Shown: positions 23,282 through 32,388, numbered from the stretch's first letter. The stretch is DNA of 64,000 nt from Kitasatospora sp. NBC_01287 (GCF_026340565.1 NZ_JAPEPB010000001.1:8220001-8284000), one strand, 5' to 3'. Notes: generated by a model not told the origin, from the letters alone. Numbers and translations are program-made.

Positions 23282-25720
23282 CTAGCCGGGTGGGAGCGGG
23301 AGGTCAGCGGGAACCAGGAGTTGGAGGTCCTCGGTGGAGGGGTCGGGCAGGTGGGCCACCCGCATCGCGTGCCGCTCGATCATTGTCTCGAAGACCTGGC
23401 GGGCGGTGCGGCCGTTGCCGAAGCTGGGGCCGCGGTGCAGGGTGGCGAAGTGGCCGAGCAGCGCGTCCTCGGTGGCCGCGGCGAGCTGGTACTCGTGCTC
23501 CACGGCCTGGGTGCGGGCGATCGCCAGCAGTTCGGCGTCGGTGTAGTCGGGGAACGCGACGGTGCGTGAGAAGCGGGACGAGACACCGGGGTTGGAACCG
23601 AGGAAGCGCTCCATCTCGGCGGTGTAGCCGGCCACGATCACCACCACCTCGTCGCGGTGGTCCTCCATCAGCTTGACCAGGGTGTCGATCGCCTCGCGGC
23701 CGAAGTCGCGGGCGCCGTCCTCGGGGGAGAGCGTGTAGGCCTCGTCGATGAACAGCACCCCGCCCCTGGCCTGGTCGAAGGCGGCCTGGGTGCGGATCGC
23801 GGTGGAGCCGATGTGCTCGCCGACCAGGTCCACCCGGGCCACCTCCACCAGGTGCCCGCGCTGCAGCACCCCGAGGGCGGCCAGGATCTCGCCGTAGAGC
23901 CGGGCCACCGTGGTCTTGCCGGTGCCGGGGGCGCCGGTGAAGACCAGGTGCCGGCGGAGCGAGGGCGCCTTCAGCCCGGCCTGCCGGCGGCGCCGGCCCA
24001 CCGAGATCAGGTCGATCAGGGTGCGCACCTCCTGCTTCACCGTGGCCAGCCCGATCAGCGAGTCCAGCTCGGCCAGCGCCTCCTCCGCCGGGCGGCAGTC
24101 CGGGATCGGGGAGATCTGCGGTGGGGCGGTGAGCGCGCCGGCCGTGGTCAGCTGCGCGGTGCGCGGTCCCGGTACCGTCTCCGGCTGCGCGGGCGCGCTC
24201 GGCGCCTGCGCGGGGGCCGGGGGCTTGGCCGGGGCGGCCGCGCTCGCGCCCGGCACGTCGTCCGAGGTGCAGGCCTCGACCACCGGGCCCGGCTCGGAGA
24301 ACTCGAAGCCGGCCCGCCCGTTCTGCTCGGCCCGGCAGCGGGTCAGCGCGGTGCGGCAGCCGTCGATCACGTGGAAGCCGAAGCCCTTGCCCTGCACCGC
24401 CCGGCAGTCCTCGAAGCTGCCCCGCCCCTGCGCCGAGACGTACACCGCCGCCTCGGTGCTGCCGCGCACCACGCAGTCGCGCAGCACCGGGTCGGCGCCC
24501 TTGGTGACGATCACGCCGGTGGCCACGTCGGAGATCTCACACTCCGTCAGCAGCCCGCCGCTGCCGTGGTCGCGGAACCAGAGGCCGGTGCCCGCCTCGC
24601 GCACCTTGCAGCGCTCCAGCGCCACGCTCGCCCCCGAGCTGACCGAGACCGCCGAACTGCGGATCGCGCTGAACGAGGTGTCCGTGGCGGTGGCCCGGGA
24701 GTCCCGGTCCAGCACGAAGAGCGCGTCCGGCAGGTTCTGCAGGGTGCAGTCGGTCAGCGCCAGCTGAGCGCCGTCGCTGATCCAGATCGCCGGGTAGTCG
24801 CCGGTGCTGTCCTCGATCAGGCAGCCGGTCGCCACGGCCGTGGTGCCGGTGTCCCAGACCGAGAGCGCGCCGCGTCCGAAGGCCCTGATCGTGCTGCGCT
24901 CCAGCGTCAGGACGGCGCGGTCGCGCAGGTCGGCGGCGTTCTCCGGCAGGTCGTGCAGCCGGCAGTCGAGCAGCCGCAGCTCGGCCTCGGTGTCCAGGGT
25001 CAGGCCGTTGCCGGTGACCCGGTGCACCTCGCAGTCGGTCAGCCGGCCCACCGCCTTGGCCTCGGCCTGCACGCCGCTGCCCTTGATCTCGTACAGTTCG
25101 CAGCCGGTCAGTTCGGCCAGGGTGCCGGCGTCGGTCAGCAGCACGCCGGCGCCGACCGCGTTGTGCAGCCGGCAACGTTTCAGCACGGCGGTCGATCCCT
25201 CCAGCACCGCCAGCGCCGCCTGCCCGGCCTGGGTGACCTCGCACTCGTCGATCCGCGCGGTGGCCGCGCCGCGCAGCCGTAGTCCCAGGCCCGAGGGGTT
25301 GCTGACGGTGCATCCGGTCAGCTGCGCCCGCGCCTGGTCGGCCACCTCGACGCCGACCGCCGAGTGGGTGTCCACCCGGACCCCGATCAGGGTGGCGGCC
25401 GCCTCGGGGCCGGCGATCCGGACGGCCGCGGCCGAGCTGTTGAAGCCCTCGACCACCAGGTCGCGCACGGTGGCGGCGGCGGTCACGGTGAGCGGCACCC
25501 CCGTGGGCGGGTCGATCCGCACGGTGCCCGGGCCCTCGGCGGGCAGCACGGTGACCGCCTTGTCGAGCAGCACGTTCTCGCGGAACACCCCCGGGCGCAC
25601 CGTGACGGTGTCACCGGGCTCGGCGGCGGCCAGCGCCTCGGCCAGTGTCTGGTACTCCCCGGCACGGCGGCGCCAGCGCGAGCCGCTGTCCTGCGTGACC
25701 CGGACCCTGTGCTCACTCAT
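23282..25720 (-). CDS. Parallel beta-helix protein fused to CbxX/SpoVK-type AAA+ ATPase
   Basis: 812 residues. Residues about 20-490 are a right-handed parallel beta helix (pectate-lyase/NosD type), built of about 23-residue turns such as ...LTDCEVHRVTGNGLTLD...; an Ala/Pro-rich linker follows. The last 250 residues form an AAA+ domain of the CbbX/EccA/SpoVK class: Walker A FTGAPGTGKTTVARLYGEIL, Walker B VLFIDEAYTL, then SRFSRTVAFPDY and GNGRTARQVFE. It is likely a cytosolic remodelling ATPase with a binding scaffold. ATG 25720 was chosen; a second in-frame GTG is at 25732. Confidence 0.88.
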   Translation of the reverse strand: MSEHRVRVTQDSGSRWRRRAGEYQTLAEALAAAEPGDTVTVRPGVFRENVLLDKAVTVLPAEGPGTVRIDPPTGVPLTVTAAATVRDLVVEGFNSSAAAVRIAGPEAAATLIGVRVDTHSAVGVEVADQARAQLTGCTVSNPSGLGLRLRGAATARIDECEVTQAGQAALAVLEGSTAVLKRCRLHNAVGAGVLLTDAGTLAELTGCELYEIKGSGVQAEAKAVGRLTDCEVHRVTGNGLTLDTEAELRLLDCRLHDLPENAADLRDRAVLTLERSTIRAFGRGALSVWDTGTTAVATGCLIEDSTGDYPAIWISDGAQLALTDCTLQNLPDALFVLDRDSRATATDTSFSAIRSSAVSVSSGASVALERCKVREAGTGLWFRDHGSGGLLTECEISDVATGVIVTKGADPVLRDCVVRGSTEAAVYVSAQGRGSFEDCRAVQGKGFGFHVIDGCRTALTRCRAEQNGRAGFEFSEPGPVVEACTSDDVPGASAAAPAKPPAPAQAPSAPAQPETVPGPRTAQLTTAGALTAPPQISPIPDCRPAEEALAELDSLIGLATVKQEVRTLIDLISVGRRRRQAGLKAPSLRRHLVFTGAPGTGKTTVARLYGEILAALGVLQRGHLVEVARVDLVGEHIGSTAIRTQAAFDQARGGVLFIDEAYTLSPEDGARDFGREAIDTLVKLMEDHRDEVVVIVAGYTAEMERFLGSNPGVSSRFSRTVAFPDYTDAELLAIARTQAVEHEYQLAAATEDALLGHFATLHRGPSFGNGRTARQVFETMIERHAMRVAHLPDPSTEDLQLLVPADLPLPPG

Positions 25721-25810
25721 GACGGTGCCCACTCATGACGCTGTGCCGTCCCGCCTTCCGCTGATCGTGCCGTTGGCTCACCGTAGCGTGCTCACCTGGG
25801 CCCCCAGCTG

Positions 25811-26689
25811 CTAAGCGGCTGGGAGCCGCTCGCCCCGGGCGAGCACGCTGACCTGGTCACCCAACCGGAGGGTGCCGAGCTCCGAGGCGGTCACCTGGTC
25901 GGGGCGCTCGGGTATCAGGTTGACGCCGAAGGCGGACTTCTTGTCGAAGCGGCGGCGCTTGGCCAGGGTGCGCAGCGGCTCCTGGCCCATCCGCTCGCCG
26001 GTCTCCTGGTCGGTGGTGGTGACGATGCAGCGCCCGCACAGCTTGACGGCCCGGAACGTCAGCCCGCCGACCCGCACCCGCCGCCAGCCGTCCTCCTCCC
26101 AGGGCTCGGTGCCCTCGATCACCAGGTTGGCGCGGAACCGCTCCTTGGGGACGCCCGGCTGCCCGCCGTCGGTCAGCCACCCGTTCAGGGCGGCCAGCGA
26201 GGAGGTGGTGATCGCCAGCAGCGGGAACCCGTCCGCCATGCTGACCGTCTCGCCCGGGGCGCTGAACGCGGGGGCGACCTGGCGGGCCAGCGGGTCGGCC
26301 AGGTGCAGCAGGCGCACCTCGCCCAGCTCGTGCGGGCCCAGCCGCTCGGCGAACCAGAGCTGGGCCTTCGGGTCGGCCTCGACGGCGGCGAACCGGGTGC
26401 CGAAGACGTCGCCCTCGGTCGCGGTGGCACCCTGCCCGGACCCGGGGGCGGGGACCTGCAGCTCGTCACCCTCGGGGGAGGTGACCCGCAGCGCTCCGTC
26501 GGCGGCCGAGGCCACCCGGTACCGGGCCAGTTCGGGCAGGTCGCGCTGGGTGACGGCCAGGCCGGAGGGGCGCGCGAGCATCCAGCGCCGGTCCCCGCGC
26601 AGCCCCCACGGCTCCACGGCGGCGGTTTCGAGGTCCTGCCGGTACATCGACTTGACGGGATATCGGTGCAGGCCGGAAAGGAGTGGCAT
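25811..26689 (-). CDS. MOSC domain protein (YcbX-like)
   Basis: 292 residues. N-terminal MOSC beta-barrel domain (LSGLHRYPVKSM, GLRGDRRWML) and C-terminal MOSC domain with RFRANLVIEGTEPWEEDGWR and the conserved cysteine in KLCGRCIVTTTDQETG. YcbX/mARC proteins bind molybdenum cofactor through that cysteine and reduce N-hydroxylated bases. ATG 26689 lies 6 bases after a CAGGAT hexamer (complement of 26696-26701), so probably leaderless. Confidence 0.92.
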   Translation of the reverse strand: MPLLSGLHRYPVKSMYRQDLETAAVEPWGLRGDRRWMLARPSGLAVTQRDLPELARYRVASAADGALRVTSPEGDELQVPAPGSGQGATATEGDVFGTRFAAVEADPKAQLWFAERLGPHELGEVRLLHLADPLARQVAPAFSAPGETVSMADGFPLLAITTSSLAALNGWLTDGGQPGVPKERFRANLVIEGTEPWEEDGWRRVRVGGLTFRAVKLCGRCIVTTTDQETGERMGQEPLRTLAKRRRFDKKSAFGVNLIPERPDQVTASELGTLRLGDQVSVLARGERLPAA

Positions 26690-26774
26690 ACGACCATCCT
26701 GCCAGGTCGCCGGGACGCTCCCGACCGGCTCGGGCGCCACCGGCCGGGAGCCCGGTGGTGGGGGTGGACGCACG

Positions 26775-26819
26775 CGGGCCGCCCGGTGCGCCGATGTCCT
26801 CGGTGCGCCGGGCGGCCCG
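26775..26819 (-). terminator. Long hairpin after the DUF6643 gene
   Basis: 19-base arms (26775-26793 and 26801-26819) around ATGTCCT, pairing at 17 positions plus two G-U wobbles when read on the plus strand. It lies just downstream of the DUF6643 stop. Confidence 0.7.
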
Positions 26820-26872
26820 TGGCTGACCCCCCTGTGGTTACTGCTCCGGTCGGTCGACCGGTTTCCTCACGA

Positions 26873-27553
26873 TCAGTAGGCCTGCCCCTGGTAGGGCTGG
26901 CCGGGCTGCTGCGGCTGGCCCGGCTGCTGCTGGCTGAACTGCTGCTGCCCGAAGGGCTGCTGGCCGAACGAGGGCTGCCCGAACTGCTGCTGGCCGAACT
27001 GCTGCTGCTGACCGGTCGGCTGCTGGCTCGCGTAGGCCTGCGGCTGCTGCTGGGCCGGGTTCTGCTGCCCCGGGAACTGCTGCCCCGGCTGCTGGAAGAA
27101 CTGCTGCGGCGGCATCGGCCGCACCGGGGCCACCGGCGCGGGTGCCATCGGACCGGTCGGTCTGAAGGCGCCGGGCTGCTGGTCCCAGGCCTGCTGCGCG
27201 GCCGGCTGCGGGTAGCCCGGCGGCATCGGCGCGGCCGGGATCCGCGGACCGGGCACGTACGGCTGGCCGGCGTAGCCGGTGCCGGGCGGCGGGGTCTGGA
27301 AACCGGGGCTGCTGGGGCCCGGGCCGAGTGCGAGGCGGGCCGGCGGCAGCGCGGGCAGCAGGCTCGTGGACTCCAGGGCCGAGCCGCCGTAGCCGCCCGC
27401 CGGGACGGGCGCCGGGGGGAGTGCGGCGGGCACATTGATCGGCGCGATCTGCGGGACTCCGCGCTCTGCGACCAAGCTGTCGTAGATGGGCGTGCCCGAC
27501 GAGAAGGACGGAGGGTAGTAGCCGACTCCGTCGTAGGAGCGGGGCGAGGTCAT
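26873..27553 (-). CDS. DUF6643 family, Gln/Pro-rich C-terminus
   Basis: 226 residues. The N-terminus (MTSPRSYDGVGYYPPSF, then GTPIYDSLVAERGVPQIAPI) is the conserved part of the streptomycete DUF6643 family. The rest is low complexity: Pro/Gly-rich, then about 75 residues of QQFGQ/QQPGQ repeats (26885-27110), likely disordered. Function unknown. TACGGT on the minus strand (complement of 27561-27566) ends 7 bases before the ATG, so a leaderless transcript is likely. Confidence 0.85.
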   Translation of the reverse strand: MTSPRSYDGVGYYPPSFSSGTPIYDSLVAERGVPQIAPINVPAALPPAPVPAGGYGGSALESTSLLPALPPARLALGPGPSSPGFQTPPPGTGYAGQPYVPGPRIPAAPMPPGYPQPAAQQAWDQQPGAFRPTGPMAPAPVAPVRPMPPQQFFQQPGQQFPGQQNPAQQQPQAYASQQPTGQQQQFGQQQFGQPSFGQQPFGQQQFSQQQPGQPQQPGQPYQGQAY

Positions 27554-27710
27554 GGGGCATACCGTAAGCCCAGAATGCGCCCCTGAGGAGACTGGGAGGG
27601 GTGGCAGTTCGACTGTTTACGCAGTCTTCGCCAACCCAAACCTGGCGAATGATCAGAGATCGGACATTTTGCGAATGATTTCCGGTCAAACTTGGTCATG
27701 AGAAATGGAT

Positions 27711-27734
27711 GAGCCCCCTCGCGCCGGGGGGCTC
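27711..27734 (-). terminator. Intrinsic terminator after mscL
   Basis: GAGCCCCC (27711-27718) and GGGGGCTC (27727-27734) arms, 8-base loop. On the minus strand the stem is followed by the T-rich stretch ATCCATTTCTC, as expected for a terminator of mscL. Upstream, GCGAATGAT occurs twice (27635-27700), a direct repeat possibly within the DUF6643 promoter region. Confidence 0.75.
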
Positions 27735-27782
27735 ACTCCGGCGCACGCGACATCCGCGTCCGTCCGGCCGGGAGGCCTCTGA

Positions 27783-28226
27783 TCAGCCGCGCTGCATCGC
27801 CTGGACCGGGAAGCCCGGCTGCACGGCCAGCTCGGCGGTGCAGAACGCGCAACGCGAGGCGGCGGCCGGAATCCTGCTCAGGCACTGCGGGCAGTCCGTC
27901 TTGGCCGGCTCGGCCGCCTTGGGCGCCTCGAAACGCGCGTGCACCTTGCCGATCGGGAGCACCACGCCGAAGTAGATCACCGCCGCGACCAGCACGAAGC
28001 TGATCACCGCGTTCAGGAAGCCGCCGTACGGGAAGGCCACCCCGGCGACCTCGAAGCTCTCCTTGGTGAAGTCGCCGACCGCCCCCATGGCGACCCCGAC
28101 CAGCGGCGTCAGGAACGCCGTGACGAACCCGGTGACCACGGCGGTGAAGGCCGCCCCGATGACGATACCGACGGCCAGGTCGACGACGTTTCCGCGCAGC
28201 AGGAAGCTGCGAAAGCCCTTGAACAC
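27783..28226 (-). CDS. mscL: Large-conductance mechanosensitive channel MscL with zinc-ribbon tail
   Basis: 147 residues. The N-terminus FKGFRSFLLRGNVVDLAVGIVIGAAF is the conserved amphipathic helix plus TM1 pore, and TM2 is the segment AVISFVLVAAVIYFGVVLP. MscL opens under hypo-osmotic membrane tension. Beyond the normal cytoplasmic helix there is an extra C-terminal tail with CPQC...CAFC (about residues 111-130), a likely zinc ribbon. GTG 28226 is chosen because it begins the conserved domain and has TGGAG 8 bases upstream; the longer open frame has no similarity. Confidence 0.93.
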   Translation of the reverse strand: MFKGFRSFLLRGNVVDLAVGIVIGAAFTAVVTGFVTAFLTPLVGVAMGAVGDFTKESFEVAGVAFPYGGFLNAVISFVLVAAVIYFGVVLPIGKVHARFEAPKAAEPAKTDCPQCLSRIPAAASRCAFCTAELAVQPGFPVQAMQRG

Positions 28227-28621
28227 GGCTCTGACTCCAGGAGGATCACGCGGGGCGACGGCTCGGCCCGCTGGCGGACCCACATCCTGGTCGGGCCGGG
28301 GTGCCCGGGTCCATTCGCGATCACCCGTTCCGCCCAATGGTGATACCGAAGTTGACGACGCATCAGATCGTCCGTGTGCGCCCGTGCCGCGGCTCGCGAG
28401 GCGGGCGCGGTGCAAGCGGACGGGTGTGCGAGCAGTGGCGTGCGGCGCCGCGCTGTTGACCGGAGCCGGCGGCTGGTGGTGCCGCCCGCCGTCCCGCCGG
28501 TGAAAACACCTGTCGCCCCGCCGTGGGCGGGCGCATACTGATCCGCGCGGCGCGTGCCGGCCGACCGGACCCACGGGGGCCCGGGGGTGGTGCGCCGCCC
28601 GAGGGGATGGGCGAGTTCTCG
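28227..28621. other. Divergent intergenic region between mscL and slipin
   Basis: 395 bases without a supported gene. It must hold both divergent promoters. An inverted repeat ATCACC/GGTGAT (28320-28344, 13-base spacer) and a TTGACG at 28352 are the only notable signals; I could not pair the latter with a convincing -10. Confidence 0.5.
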
Positions 28622-29548
28622 ATGCCTGGCGTGATCGTCGCGTTGGTGGTGCTCGGGGTGGCCTTCCTGGCCACCAGCATGCGGGTGGTGCAGCAGTACG
28701 AGCGTGGGGTGGTGTTCCGTCTCGGCCGGGTGCGCGGCAAGGTGCGCGAGCCCGGACTGACGCTGCTGATACCGCTGGTCGACCGGATGCGCAAGGTCAA
28801 TGTCCAGGTGATCACCATGCCGGTGCCCGCCCAGGAGGGCATCACCAAGGACAACGTCACCGTCCGGGTGGACGCGGTGCTCTACTTCCGGGTGATCGAG
28901 CCGGTGCGCGCCACGGTGGACGTGCAGAACTACTCCTTCGCGATGCTGCAGGTCGCGCAGACCTCGCTGCGCTCGATCATCGGCAAGAGCGAGCTGGACG
29001 ACCTGCTGTCGGGGCGCGAGCAACTGCACCGGGGCCTGGAGCTGATGCTGGAGAGCCCGGCGGTCGGCTGGGGCGTGCACATCGACCGGGTGGAGATCAA
29101 GGACGTCGCGCTGCCCGACTCGATGAAGCGCTCGATGGCCCGCCAGGCCGAGGCCGACCGCGAGCGGCGGGCCCGGATCATCACCGCCGACGGTGAGTTC
29201 CAGGCCGCCGCCAAGCTGGCGGAGGCGGCGCACAAGATGTCCGAGACGCCGGCCGCGATGCAGCTGCGGCTGCTGCAGACCGTGGTGGAGGTGGCGGCGG
29301 AGAAGAACTCGACGCTGGTGCTGCCTTTCCCGGTGGAGCTGCTGCGGTTCTTCGAGAGCGCGGCGGGTGCCGCCGCCGCGCACACCCCCGCGGCGCCGCA
29401 GGCCGCGCCGGCCGAGCGGGCCGGGCGGGCTGAAGCGCCGGCCGAGGTGGCGGCGGCGCAGGCCGCTCCCGCGCTGGCGGCCGCACCGGCTGCGGTCCTG
29501 GCGGCGGACGTCCCCGCGCCGGTCGCCATCGAGGAGCTTCCGGAGTAA
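28622..29548 (+). CDS. Slipin/SPFH (band 7) membrane protein
   Basis: 308 residues: one N-terminal transmembrane helix, then a stomatin/prohibitin (SPFH) domain (VVQQYERGVVFRLGRVRG, EPGLTLLIPLVDRM, EGITKDNVTVRVDAVLYFRV), a coiled-coil and DVALPDSMKRSMARQAEADR region, and an Ala/Pro-rich tail of about 75 residues. Slipins form membrane scaffolds. The SPFH helix suggests ATG 28622; in-frame ATG 28607 follows GAGGGG with no spacing and is an alternative. Confidence 0.9.
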   Translation: MPGVIVALVVLGVAFLATSMRVVQQYERGVVFRLGRVRGKVREPGLTLLIPLVDRMRKVNVQVITMPVPAQEGITKDNVTVRVDAVLYFRVIEPVRATVDVQNYSFAMLQVAQTSLRSIIGKSELDDLLSGREQLHRGLELMLESPAVGWGVHIDRVEIKDVALPDSMKRSMARQAEADRERRARIITADGEFQAAAKLAEAAHKMSETPAAMQLRLLQTVVEVAAEKNSTLVLPFPVELLRFFESAAGAAAAHTPAAPQAAPAERAGRAEAPAEVAAAQAAPALAAAPAAVLAADVPAPVAIEELPE

Positions 29549-29623
29549 CCGCACTCGCTCGATCGGGCGAACCCGCGCGGTGCAACTGGCCCGCGCGGCA
29601 GGCGGACTGGCACGGTGGCGGGC

Positions 29624-30304
29624 ATGAAGCCCGTCATCCGCGCCGCCGTCCTGCTGGTCTCCGTCACCTGTGCGCTCGGCACCGCCGTGCCCGTCTGCGG
29701 TGCGGCGCCGGCCGAGCAGGCGTCGTACGTGAGCCTGCGTCACCCGCAGCCGGTGGGCGAGGCGGCCAAGCGCGAGGTGGTCGAGGTCTTCTGGTACGGC
29801 TGCCAGCACTCCCAGCTGCTGGAGGGCCCCCTGGAGGAGTGGGCCGCCCGCCGGCCCGCCGATGTGGTGCTGCGCCGGCTGCCCGCCGTCTGGCCCGGCG
29901 ACTCGGACCAGACGGCCCAGCGGGCGCACGCCCGGCTCTACTTCACACTGGAGCAGCTCGGCGAGGTGGACCGGCTGCAGCGCGCCGTCTTCCACGCCGT
30001 GCGCGACGAGGGCCTGGATCTGACCACCGAGGCGGCCGCCGCCGACTGGGCGGTGGCCCAGCAGGTGGACCGCGAGAGGTTCACCGCCGCCTACGAGTCC
30101 GACCGGGTCCGCCAGGAGGTGGCCCAGGCGCCGGACGACCTGGCCCGCTACGAGGTCACCGAGCTGCCGAGCGCGGTGGTCCAGGGCCGCTACCTCACCT
30201 CGCCCACCCGCGCGGGCGGGGTGGACGCGGTGCCGCGGGTGCTGGACCAGCTGCTGGAGCAGGTGCGCTCGGAGCGTGCCGCATCCGCCGCCCCCACCAC
30301 CTGA
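29624..30304 (+). CDS. DsbA-like thioredoxin-fold protein with CxxS active site
   Basis: 226 residues. Signal peptide or anchor at residues 1-30 (PVIRAAVLLVSVTCALGTAV), then a DsbA fold: VVEVFWYGCQHSQLLEGPLE carries the active-site position, and TELPSAVVQGRY holds the cis-proline (Pro182). The active site reads Cys60-Gln-His-Ser63, so the second, resolving cysteine of CPHC is replaced by serine. Such monothiol proteins cannot catalyse dithiol oxidation and may be chaperones or isomerase-like. Exported, membrane or wall side. Confidence 0.85.
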   Translation: MKPVIRAAVLLVSVTCALGTAVPVCGAAPAEQASYVSLRHPQPVGEAAKREVVEVFWYGCQHSQLLEGPLEEWAARRPADVVLRRLPAVWPGDSDQTAQRAHARLYFTLEQLGEVDRLQRAVFHAVRDEGLDLTTEAAAADWAVAQQVDRERFTAAYESDRVRQEVAQAPDDLARYEVTELPSAVVQGRYLTSPTRAGGVDAVPRVLDQLLEQVRSERAASAAPTT

Positions 30305-30337
30305 AGCCGTTCCCGGCGGTCCCGGCGGTCTCAGCGG

Positions 30338-31516
30338 TCAGTAGGTGCGGCCCTTCCAGGCGGCCCCGCGCCCCCGGTAGTGCTGGACGGCCGAGTCCAC
30401 CGTCATCAGCAGGTACAGCAGCGCGGTGAGCGGCAGCAGCAGGGCGGCGGGGGCGGGCCGGTCGTAGTAGCGGGTCATGGGCAGATAGGTCGCCGTCATC
30501 ACCGCCCACGCCGCCGCGCCGCCGCCCGCGAGCAGCCAGTGGCCCGAGGCGGCCCCCAGCACGGCGGCGACGGGCGGCAGCAGGTAGATCAGCGCCAGCC
30601 CCAGCACCGTGCCCAGCAGCAGGGGCAGCGAGTGCCGCAACTGGGCGTACGCGCTGCGCGAGACCATCCGCCACAGCGGGCCGAGCCCCGGGTACGGGCG
30701 CACGCTCAGCACGGCCAGCGCCTCGGTCCGCTCGGCCAGGCCCAGCCAGGTGCGCCCGCCGGTCCGCTTGACGGCGCGGGCCAGCGACACGTCGTCGATC
30801 ACCGCGCCCCGGATCGCGGCCACCCCGCCGGCCCGCTCCAGCGCCGCCCGGCGCACCAGGGAGCAGCCCCCGGCCGCCGCCGCCGTCCTTCCGCCGGGCC
30901 GGTTGCTCCAGCGGAAGGGGTAGAGCTGGGCGAAGAAGTAGACGAAGGCCGGCACGATCAGCCGTTCCCAGCCGGTCTCGGTGCGCAGCCGGGCCATCTG
31001 CGAGACCAGGTCGAGCCGCTCCGCCTGCGCGCCGGCCACCAGCGCGGCCAGCGTCTGCGGGCCGTGCGCGATGTCGGCGTCGGTGAGCAGCAGCAGTTCC
31101 ACGTCCCCGCTCTCGCCGGCCAGCTCGACGCCGTGCCGCACCGCCCAGAGCTTGCCGGTCCAGCCGGCCGGCAGCGCGGGCGGGGTGGTGACGGTGAGCG
31201 GCAGGCCGTCCGGGAACCGCGCGGCGAGCGCGCGGGCGGTCTCGGCCGTGCCGTCCGAGCTGTGGTCGTCCACCAGGATCACCCTGGCCCGTCCGAGGTA
31301 CTTCTGCCCCAGCAGCCCCGGCAGGCTCAGCGGCAGCACCGCCGCCTCGTCCCGGGCCGGCACCACGATGGCCACCTCGGGCCACCTGTCCGGATCGGGG
31401 CGGTGCGGCGGGAGTCGCACATCCGTGCGCCAGAACAGCCCTTGGCCGCAGGCCAGCCAGAGCCAGCAGAGCAGCGACAGTCCGGTCAGCCCGGTGATCC
31501 ACGGCAGCAGCGTCAC
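30338..31516 (-). CDS. Family 2 glycosyltransferase with membrane segments (HpnB-like)
   Basis: 392 residues. One N-terminal membrane helix, a GT-A domain with VAIVVPARDEA, VILVDDHSSDGT, LLTDADIAHGP (DxD) and GAVIDDVSLARAVKRTGG, then two to three C-terminal membrane helices. The layout and motifs resemble hopene-associated HpnB glycosyltransferases, but no hopanoid gene is adjacent, so the sugar acceptor is open. The GTG start (31516) lies 6 bases after CAGACT, possibly leaderless. Ends close to the DsbA-like gene (convergent). Confidence 0.85.
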   Translation of the reverse strand: MTLLPWITGLTGLSLLCWLWLACGQGLFWRTDVRLPPHRPDPDRWPEVAIVVPARDEAAVLPLSLPGLLGQKYLGRARVILVDDHSSDGTAETARALAARFPDGLPLTVTTPPALPAGWTGKLWAVRHGVELAGESGDVELLLLTDADIAHGPQTLAALVAGAQAERLDLVSQMARLRTETGWERLIVPAFVYFFAQLYPFRWSNRPGGRTAAAAGGCSLVRRAALERAGGVAAIRGAVIDDVSLARAVKRTGGRTWLGLAERTEALAVLSVRPYPGLGPLWRMVSRSAYAQLRHSLPLLLGTVLGLALIYLLPPVAAVLGAASGHWLLAGGGAAAWAVMTATYLPMTRYYDRPAPAALLLPLTALLYLLMTVDSAVQHYRGRGAAWKGRTY

Positions 31517-31584
31517 GGTCGCAGTCTGCCGCAGCGGTACCGCCTAGGCGCTCAGCACGGCCGGATCGGCTAGGGTCATATGTC

Positions 31585-32388
31585 GTGAAGATCGCACTGA
31601 TTGACTCCGGAATCGGCCTGCTCCCGGCGGCCGCCGCCCTTCGGACCCTGCGTCCGGATGTCGATCTGGTGCTCTCCAGCGATCCCGAGAGCATGCCCTG
31701 GGGTCCGCGCACGCCCGCCGACCTCACCGAGCACGCGCTCGCCTGCGCGCGGGCCGCCGCTGCGTTGCGCCCGGACGCGCTGGTGGTCGCCTGCAACACC
31801 GCCTCGGTGCACGCCCTGGCCACGCTGCGCGCCGAGTTGGAGCCGGAGCTGCTGGTGATCGGCACCGTCCCGGCGATCAAGCCGGCCGCCCGAGCGGGCG
31901 GCAAGGTGGCGATCTGGGCCACCCCGGCCACCACCGGCAGTGCCTACCAGCGCGGACTGATCGCCGAGTTCGGCGGCGAGGCGGAGGTCACCGAGGTCGG
32001 CTGCCCGGGCCTGGCCGACGCGGTGGAGCACGCCGACGAGGCCGCCCAGTACGAGGCGATCGCCGCGGCCGCCGCGCTCACCCCGCCCGGCACCACGGCC
32101 GTGGTGCTCGGCTGCACCCACTACGAGCTGGTCGCCGAGCCGATCCGCGCCGCCATCGCCGCGACCGCCCACCCCGACCTGGCCCTGTACGGCTCCGCCG
32201 ACGCCGTCGCCGCCCAGGCCCTGCGCCGCCTGCCGGCCGAGGCGCTTGCCCGCAGCGGCGGCGCCACCCTGACCGTCCTGCACGCCGGCGAGGTCAGCCC
32301 GCTCCCGTCCGCCGCGATCCGCTACCCGCAGGGGCGCGCCCTGCGCCGGCAGGGCTTCCGCCGGGGCGCGGAGCTCGGCGCCCGGTAG
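31585..32388 (+). CDS. Aspartate/glutamate racemase family protein (MurI-like)
   Basis: 267 residues. Both catalytic cysteines of the racemase family are present: VVACNTAS and VVLGCTHYEL. The N-terminal loop reads DSGIGLLP rather than the DSGVGGL of housekeeping MurI, so this may be a paralogue with altered substrate or role. It would interconvert L- and D-glutamate or a related acid. TAGGGT (31571-31576) ends 8 bases before the GTG start and no ribosome site is visible, so the mRNA is likely leaderless. Confidence 0.85.
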   Translation: MKIALIDSGIGLLPAAAALRTLRPDVDLVLSSDPESMPWGPRTPADLTEHALACARAAAALRPDALVVACNTASVHALATLRAELEPELLVIGTVPAIKPAARAGGKVAIWATPATTGSAYQRGLIAEFGGEAEVTEVGCPGLADAVEHADEAAQYEAIAAAAALTPPGTTAVVLGCTHYELVAEPIRAAIAATAHPDLALYGSADAVAAQALRRLPAEALARSGGATLTVLHAGEVSPLPSAAIRYPQGRALRRQGFRRGAELGAR

